From an uncultured Collinsella sp. (GTDB taxonomy: Bacteria > Actinomycetota > Coriobacteriia > Coriobacteriales > Coriobacteriaceae): a stretch of 25,428 nucleotides of DNA. Under the pieces are notes generated by a model that was not told the origin of the DNA, did not search any database, and saw only the letters and a list, made by a program, of their open reading frames with translations. This document shows positions 21,617 to 25,428 of this stretch, one piece after another; position 1 is the stretch's first letter; each line of letters opens with the position of its first letter. The translations under genes and the position numbers were made by a program. Where the stretch lies: the NCBI GenBank assembly GCA_900756945.1, contig CAAELZ010000084.1, positions 1 through 25,428 on the forward strand. Reading direction: 5' to 3'.

Positions 21617-22501
21617 ATGAGCGAAAAGCAAATGAGGCTCGGCGCCCTCGAAGCCGGCGGGACCAAGATGGTCTGTGCCGTGGTGTCCGGCGACGGCGAG
21701 GTCCTCGACCGTATGGAGACCCCGACGCTTACGCCCGCCGAGACCGTCCCGCAGATGATCGAGTGGTTCACCGCCCGCGATGTGGACGCGTTGGGCATCG
21801 GCGCCTTCGGCCCGACCTGCGTCGACCCCAACGACGAGCGCTACGGCTCCATCCTCCAGACGCCCAAGCTCGCGTGGCGAGGCCATGGTCTTCGCGCCGC
21901 GTTCGCCGACGCCCTCGGGATTCCGGTGGCCTACGACACGGACGTGAACGTTGCCTGCCTCGGCGAAGTGGTCTTCGGCTGCTGCAAGGGGCTCGAGGAC
22001 GCCGTCTACGTGACCATCGGCACCGGCGTGGGCGCGGGCGTCATGTGCGCGGGCAGACTCCTTCACGGCATGCTGCACCCCGAGGCCGGTCACATGCTGG
22101 TAAGGACCCGTCCCACCGAGGAGGGACGCTGCGTCTGCCCGAGCCACGCGAGCTGTCTCGAGGGGCTCGCCTCCGGCCCCGCCATCGCCGCGCGCTGGGG
22201 AAAGCCCGCGGCCGAGCTCGCGGACAACGATGAGGTGTGGGCGCTCGAGGGGGATTATCTGGGGCAGATGTGCGCGAACCTCGTGCTCATGTACTCGCCT
22301 CGCCGCATCGTCCTCGGCGGCGGCGTGATGCACCAGGAGCAGCTCTACGGCATCGTCCGCAAGAGGACCCTCGAATATCTGGGTGGCTACATCCAGACCG
22401 CCGAGCTTAAGGACATGGAGAGCTACATCTGCGCCCCGGGCTGCGGCGGCGACCAAGGAATCCTCGGCGCGGCCGAGCTGGCAAGAAGGGCGCTCGCGTA
22501 A
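21617..22501 (+). CDS. scrK: ROK-family fructokinase
   Basis: The 294-residue protein resembles the ScrK/YdhR fructokinases, which make fructose 6-phosphate from fructose and ATP. It begins with the phosphate loop LGALEAGGTKMVCAV, then FGPTCVDPNDERYGSILQTPKLAW, the catalytic Asp in YDTDVNVACLGE near 112-123, the IGTGVGAGV loop near 134-142, and a zinc site made of His in HPEAGHMLV and Cys in CVCPSHASC. These zinc residues and the ERYG-TPK pattern are typical for fructokinases within ROK rather than glucokinases or NagC-type repressors; no DNA-binding domain is present. AAGGAGG at 21605-21611 marks the start. Its product choice is strong evidence that the upstream PTS/GH172 genes release free fructose (or a similar hexose). 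A strong terminator follows. Confidence 0.9.
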   Translation: MSEKQMRLGALEAGGTKMVCAVVSGDGEVLDRMETPTLTPAETVPQMIEWFTARDVDALGIGAFGPTCVDPNDERYGSILQTPKLAWRGHGLRAAFADALGIPVAYDTDVNVACLGEVVFGCCKGLEDAVYVTIGTGVGAGVMCAGRLLHGMLHPEAGHMLVRTRPTEEGRCVCPSHASCLEGLASGPAIAARWGKPAAELADNDEVWALEGDYLGQMCANLVLMYSPRRIVLGGGVMHQEQLYGIVRKRTLEYLGGYIQTAELKDMESYICAPGCGGDQGILGAAELARRALA

Positions 22502-22533
22502 CTTGCGCTCTCTCCGCCATACAACGCGTTAAG

Positions 22534-22590
22534 AAAAGACGAGCGCTCCTTGCCAATTGAGCGGCAAGAAGTGCTCGTCTTTTGCATTTG
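22534..22590. terminator. Bidirectional intrinsic terminator after the sugar locus
   Basis: AAAAGACGAGC (22534-22544) pairs with GCTCGTCTTTT (22573-22583), and CTTGCC (22548-22553) with GGCAAG (22562-22567). T-rich sequence follows on the + strand, and the A-run on the left gives a T-run for - strand transcription. It closes the fructokinase operon. Confidence 0.9.
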
Positions 22591-22617
22591 TTTTTGGGGC
22601 AGGACGCCCCGCCTCCG

Positions 22618-22845
22618 CTAGAGTCCCTGGACCGCCACACCCACGAGGTTTGGACCGGTGTGGACAAGAAGCGCGGGGCTGATGTCGGAGCGGACGACCT
22701 CCACCGCGTTGGCCACGCGCTCGCACAGGGCCTGCTCCATACGGTCGTAGAGGTCGGCGTGGGCCGAGGTGCGGCTCGCGGCAAAGCGCACCTTGGGGTG
22801 CTTCTCGACGATGGCGGCGATGAGCTTGACCTCGGTGCGATGCGG
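22618..22845 (-). pseudogene. DegV-family protein, C-terminal fragment
   Basis: On the - strand the frame reads EVKLIAAIVEKHPKVRFAASRTSAHADLYDRMEQAL and ends SPALLVHTGPNLVGVAVQGL (quoted in pieces). The HTGPNLVGV end is like the final strand of DegV fatty-acid-binding proteins. Only about 75 residues are present, without the N-terminal domain, and the 5' side runs into IS200-type sequence in another frame. The DegV call rests on a short motif and is tentative. Confidence 0.5.
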
Positions 22846-22895
22846 TACTTGCACAGCCATTTCGTGTGCGCGAGGCTGTTGGCTTTCTGGGCCAC
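22839..22895 (-). pseudogene. tnpA: IS200/IS605-type transposase TnpA, first 19 codons only
   Basis: From a GTG at 22895 on the - strand the translation is VAQKANSLAHTKWLCKYRI, the typical start of IS200-like Y1 transposases (AHTKW...KYHIVF). It then changes abruptly into the DegV-like fragment in a different frame; the catalytic HUH and Tyr parts are gone. AGGGGGAAGG (22904-22913 on the - strand) is its ribosome site, 8 bases upstream and buried in a hairpin. Confidence 0.8.
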
Positions 22896-22903
22896 AGCAA
22901 TCA

Positions 22904-22952
22904 CCTTCCCCCTAGTATGATGACCTGAACAATCCTCATGCTAGGGGGAAGG
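22904..22952 (-). promoter_or_regulatory. Stem-loop hiding the tnpA ribosome site
   Basis: CCTTCCCCCTAG (22904-22915) pairs perfectly with CTAGGGGGAAGG (22941-22952); four more pairs and one wobble extend it inward to a 15-base loop. The - strand Shine-Dalgarno lies in the stem. Known IS200 elements keep transposase production low with such a ribosome-site-blocking 5' hairpin. Confidence 0.75.
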
Positions 22953-22979
22953 TTTTTGTCGCGTAGCGGAAATTGGCCT

Positions 22980-23039
22980 CCACCCGCTGAGCGGGTGGCT
23001 TTCTATGCCGCGCGTGCCGCGCGGCACGGACTAAAGTCC
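22980..23039. repeat. Three consecutive palindromes, probable IS200/IS605-like end
   Basis: CCACCCGCT/AGCGGGTGG (22980-22998), TGCCGCGCG/CGCGCGGCA (23006-23026) and GGACT/AGTCC (23028-23039) follow one another. IS200/IS605 elements have subterminal palindromes recognised by TnpA, and these lie on the 5' side of the tnpA remnant as expected. A fourth stem, CGAGG-AGGCC with GGCCT-CCTCG, is at 23051-23078. The exact element end cannot be placed. Confidence 0.6.
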
Positions 23040-23099
23040 ATGAATAAAAACGAGGAAGGCCACGTCCGGCCTCCCTCGCAAAGGGTCTCTGATTACTCC

Positions 23100-23128
23100 C
23101 ACTCATTGGGGACAGACTTAAATGAGTG
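23100..23128. repeat. GGGAC-loop intergenic hairpin, copy 3
   Basis: CACTCATT (23100-23107) pairs with AATGAGTG (23121-23128) around the loop GGGGACAGACTTA. The stem differs completely from copies 1, 2 and 4, while the GGGACAG loop core is shared. Confidence 0.65.
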
Positions 23129-23148
23129 CTCTTGAAATGCCGGCGCCT

Positions 23149-23214
23149 GGGGACGTTCTTTTTCTGTCTGCAGTTTGGAACGTTCCTTTTCTGTCGGCAG
23201 TTTGGGACGGTCCT
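23149..23214. repeat. Tandem direct repeat, about 27-28 bases, 2.4 copies
   Basis: Units start at 23149 and 23177, with a partial third at 23204. Shared blocks are GGGACGTTC, CTTTTCTGTC and GGCAGTTT, with a few substitutions (unit 2 begins GGAACGTTCC). The unit starts resemble the GGGAC loop core. There are no spacers of the CRISPR kind. The surrounding 23041-23310 has no convincing gene. Confidence 0.65.
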
Positions 23215-23313
23215 TAGAGCTGCAGCGCGCCATGAGCGACGAGGCGAAGCGGATCATCCTGTCTTTTGAGTTCTAAGCATAAGCCCCTGTCTCTGAGCAA
23301 TGACCGGTTCGCA

Positions 23314-23436
23314 TTTGTGCGTATTTGCGTGCGTGGGATTGCGTGAATATGCGTATAGATGCGCCGTTTACGGGACAAAAATGACCGTTTAGCGGTGAGA
23401 TACGCACAAACACGCACAGACGCGCGTGTTTGTGCG
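23314..23436. promoter_or_regulatory. Probable operator array upstream of the Gfo/Idh-DeoR genes
   Basis: The octamer TTTGTGCG occurs at 23314-23321 and 23429-23436, and inverted (CGCACAAA) at 23403-23410. The last two form a perfect 13-bp inverted repeat, CGCACAAACACGC (23403-23415) with GCGTGTTTGTGCG (23424-23436). Between them GCGT or GCGC recurs every 10 bases at 23331, 23341, 23351 and 23361. The array ends about 50 bases before the oxidoreductase start. The adjacent DeoR-type protein is the natural candidate to bind here; no clear -35/-10 pair was found. Confidence 0.5.
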
Positions 23437-23486
23437 AATATAGAGCTATCCGAAATGCAAGACGTTCTATGACACAGGAGGCACAT

Positions 23487-24566
23487 ATGGTAGATTCCAA
23501 GCAGGCTTCACTCGACTCCGCGGCAGCCGCAAAAGCAGCGTTCGCTTCGGTCCAGGACAAGCCATTCCCCGATGATATCTTTACGGCTCCCGAGCTTCGT
23601 TGGGCTGTGATCGGGTGCGGCGTTATCGCCAACCAGATGGCCCAGTCTCTCGCTCTTGCCGGCCGCAAGCTTGCGGGCGTCGCCAACCGTACGCTGTCCA
23701 AGGCTCAGGCTTTTGCTGAGCAGTATGGCATCGAGAAGGTCTATGAATCGGTTGAGGACCTCTACGCCGATCCGGGCATCGACGCCGTCTATATCACCAC
23801 GCCGCACAACACGCATATCACCTATCTGCGTGACGCGCTGGCCGCCGGCAAGCACGTGCTCTGCGAGAAAGCCATTACCCTCAATTCCGCTGAGCTCGAC
23901 GAGGCGCGTGCCATCGCCGACGAGCACAACGTCGTCCTCATGGACGCCACCACGGTGCTTCATATGCCCTTGTATCAAGAGCTGCGCCGTCGCATGGATG
24001 CCGGCGAGTTTGGTCGCATGAACCTCGCCCAGCTCAACTTTGGTAGCTACAAGGAGTACGGCGATCTGACCAATCGCTTCTACAACCGCAACCTTGCTGG
24101 CGGTGCCATGCTCGACATTGGCGTGTATGCCCTGTCCGTCATGCGTCTCTTTATGGCAAGCCAGCCCATTGAGGTCGTTTCGTTGGGCAACACCTGTGAG
24201 ACCGGTGTTGACGTTGCGGGCGGCATCGTCTGCCGTAATGCCGAGCAGCAGCTGGGTGTTGTGAGCCTCACGCTCCACTCCAAGCAACCCAAGCGCTCGA
24301 TTATTAGCTTCGATAAGTGCTATATCGAGGTCAACGAATATCCGCGTGCCGATCACGCGACCATCGTGTGGACTGCCGACGGCCACCGCGAGGAGGTCCA
24401 CGCAGGCACCGAGGCTTACGCCCTGTGTTATGAGATGGCCGATCTTGAGAAAGCCGTTGCCGGCGACGACTCCAAGCGCGAGCTTCTGGATTATGCTTCT
24501 GATGTTATGGAGCTTATGACCAAGCTTCGCGCCGATTGGGGAGTCGTGTACCCCGAGGAGGAGTAA
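23487..24566 (+). CDS. Gfo/Idh/MocA family NAD(P)-dependent oxidoreductase
   Basis: The 359-residue protein has the family layout: an N-terminal Rossmann fold with VIGCGVIANQMAQSL near 41-55, DAVYITTPHNTHITY near 99-113, the conserved CEKAITLN with its Lys near 128, and a C-terminal alpha/beta domain with GGAMLDIGVYAL carrying the Asp and Tyr expected near the active site. Family members oxidise or reduce sugars, inositols or their derivatives; trans-1,2-dihydrobenzene-1,2-diol dehydrogenase-like proteins are also close, so the substrate is open. An N-terminal stretch of about 37 residues precedes the Rossmann fold. ATG 23487 is chosen because AGGAGG (23476-23481) lies 5 bases upstream; a frame open to 23430 would include that site. 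The DeoR-type gene follows after 3 bases. Confidence 0.9.
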   Translation: MVDSKQASLDSAAAAKAAFASVQDKPFPDDIFTAPELRWAVIGCGVIANQMAQSLALAGRKLAGVANRTLSKAQAFAEQYGIEKVYESVEDLYADPGIDAVYITTPHNTHITYLRDALAAGKHVLCEKAITLNSAELDEARAIADEHNVVLMDATTVLHMPLYQELRRRMDAGEFGRMNLAQLNFGSYKEYGDLTNRFYNRNLAGGAMLDIGVYALSVMRLFMASQPIEVVSLGNTCETGVDVAGGIVCRNAEQQLGVVSLTLHSKQPKRSIISFDKCYIEVNEYPRADHATIVWTADGHREEVHAGTEAYALCYEMADLEKAVAGDDSKRELLDYASDVMELMTKLRADWGVVYPEEE

Positions 24567-24569
24567 GCG

Positions 24570-25316
24570 ATGCTTGCGGAAGATAGGCTCAACGCAATCG
24601 TGTCGATGGTGCAGCAGACGGGCTCGGTTACCGTACCGGAGCTTGCTGAGGCCCTGGGCGTGACGGCGTCTACCATTCGGCGCGACCTGCAGACGCTCAA
24701 TCGCGCACACCGTATCGCCAAGGTGCACGGTGGGGCGACGAGCCTTGAGCGCGCGCACGTGACGCGCGACCTAACGCTTAATGAGCGCAGCGATCTCCAT
24801 AACGACGACAAGGAACGTATCTGCGCCCGTGCGGCGGCGCTGGTAGAGCCCGAGAGCTTTGTGTACATCGATTCGGGTTCGACGACGCTCAGGCTCATCG
24901 AGCATCTTCCGCATCTCGAAGGGGTCACCTATGTGACTGATTCCGTGCTCCATGCTCAGCATCTCGCTTTGCGCGGCATGCGTACCGTGGTGCTGGGCGG
25001 CGAGCTCAAACCCGAGACCGAGGCGCTCGTTGGCCCCGATGCCTTGGCAACCTTAGATCGCTACAACTTCAACTGTGGCTTTTGGGGCTCTAATGGCATC
25101 GCCGCCGAGCAGGGCTTCACGGCGCCCGATATCGAGGAGGCCCAAGTAAAGCGCATCTCGATGCGTCATACGGCCAAACGCTTCGTAATCTCGGACGCCA
25201 GCAAATTTGGCATGGTGGCGCCCGTCAAGTTCGCGGACTTTCGCGATGCAACGATCATCACCGCGGGCGAGGTGCCCGCCAAGTACCGGGCAATGGACAA
25301 CGTCATCACGGTCTAA
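24570..25316 (+). CDS. DeoR-family transcriptional regulator
   Basis: The 248-residue protein has an N-terminal DeoR helix-turn-helix (VTVPELAEALGVTASTIRRDLQTL, residues about 20-43, quoted as motif pieces), followed by KVHGGATSLER and the C-terminal sensor domain with YIDSGSTTLRLIEHL near 98-112, VVLGGELKPET, GFTAPDIEEAQVKR and VISDASKFG. Such proteins are mostly repressors released by phosphorylated sugars. It resembles FruR-type members, but the gene beyond the window is not visible, so the sugar is unknown. It starts 3 bases after the oxidoreductase stop and is probably translated from GAGGAGTAAGCG. The operator-like array upstream of the oxidoreductase suggests autoregulation. Confidence 0.93.
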   Translation: MLAEDRLNAIVSMVQQTGSVTVPELAEALGVTASTIRRDLQTLNRAHRIAKVHGGATSLERAHVTRDLTLNERSDLHNDDKERICARAAALVEPESFVYIDSGSTTLRLIEHLPHLEGVTYVTDSVLHAQHLALRGMRTVVLGGELKPETEALVGPDALATLDRYNFNCGFWGSNGIAAEQGFTAPDIEEAQVKRISMRHTAKRFVISDASKFGMVAPVKFADFRDATIITAGEVPAKYRAMDNVITV

Positions 25317-25321
25317 CAGCA

Positions 25322-25377
25322 GGGGACGGGCTAAGGCCAAAACCACCACAAAGGTGCCTGTCCCCATTGTGGTGGTT
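25322..25377. repeat. GGGAC-loop intergenic hairpin, copy 4 (reverse orientation)
   Basis: AACCACCACAA (25341-25351) pairs perfectly with TTGTGGTGGTT (25367-25377). The 15-base loop, read on the - strand, is TGGGGACAGGCACCT. A GGGGAC at 25322-25327 can alternatively pair with GTCCCC at 25360-25365. It lies 24 bases after the DeoR-type stop; the rest of the window to 25428 shows only a short GAAAAC/GTTTTC stem at 25384-25401 and no gene start. Confidence 0.7.
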
Positions 25378-25428
25378 AGTAACGAAAACCGAGTAGTTTT
25401 CTCAATAGAAAAGCGGCAACGTCCATCA

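Noticed and set aside
23149..23214. Possible CRISPR-like array
   Set aside because: The units are direct tandem copies without distinct spacers, only 2.4 units, and no cas genes are present.
23220..23276. Possible gene tail ending LQRAMSDEAKRIILSFEF
   Set aside because: Nineteen codons look protein-like before a TAA, but there is no start, no recognised family, and repeat DNA upstream; too little to annotate.

Overview
The window comes from a high-GC bacterium, most likely a member of the Coriobacteriia close to Collinsella. This is inferred from the overall gene style, the fused accD-accA gene, the ROK fructokinase and PTS gene types, and the many small GGGAC-cored intergenic hairpins; no rRNA or other marker is available to confirm it. 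All complete genes lie on the + strand; only decayed transposon and gene fragments lie on the - strand.

Layout. (1) 1-3770: the end of a type II fatty-acid cluster, accB (partial), fabZ, accC and a fused accD-accA, which makes malonyl-CoA and dehydrates the growing acyl chain. (2) 3765-6997: a stand-alone glucose-family PTS EIIC gene flanked by two copies of a small hairpin repeat, then a cation-efflux transporter and a histidine phosphatase. (3) 7036-13297: a 151-bp near-perfect palindrome, a long leader, and a ribosomal protein cluster rplC-rplD-rplW-rplB-rpsS-rplV-rpsC-rplP-rpmC-rpsQ-rplN-rplX, closed by a strong terminator. rpsJ is missing at its front and rplE and the rest of the spc genes are missing behind it. 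Long structured spacers precede rplC, rplB and rplN. (4) 13298-14835: decayed DNA with hairpins, an internally deleted IS3-type transposase joined directly to the C-terminal half of an MTA/SAH nucleosidase gene. (5) 15006-22501: an apparently complete sugar locus, made of a LevR-like PRD regulator, mannose-family PTS EIIB-EIIC-EIID-EIIA, a DUF2961/GH172 enzyme and a ROK fructokinase. (6) 22534-23214: a bidirectional terminator, a DegV-like fragment joined to the first codons of an IS200-type tnpA that still has its 5' hairpins, and repeats. (7) 23314-25316: a probable operator array, a Gfo/Idh/MocA oxidoreductase and a DeoR-family regulator.

The most interesting unit is region 5. A LevR-type regulator, a mannose-class PTS, an enzyme of the family that contains difructose-dianhydride/alpha-fructofuranosidase activity, and a fructokinase together suggest uptake of a fructose-containing disaccharide as a phosphate, intracellular cleavage, and capture of the free sugar. 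The regulator has the LevR domain order but has lost the sigma-54 contact loop and the Walker B acidic pair, so it probably works differently from B. subtilis LevR. The locus lies between two sets of broken genes and transposon scars, which suggests an accessory island.

Other points to check are a family of short intergenic hairpins whose loops are conserved while their stems differ, including one pair with a compensatory base change; a candidate three-way-junction RNA upstream of rplN; and a motif with 23 of 27 bases identical in the leaders of rplC and rplB. All calls were made by reading the sequence and translations; no database search or folding program was run.
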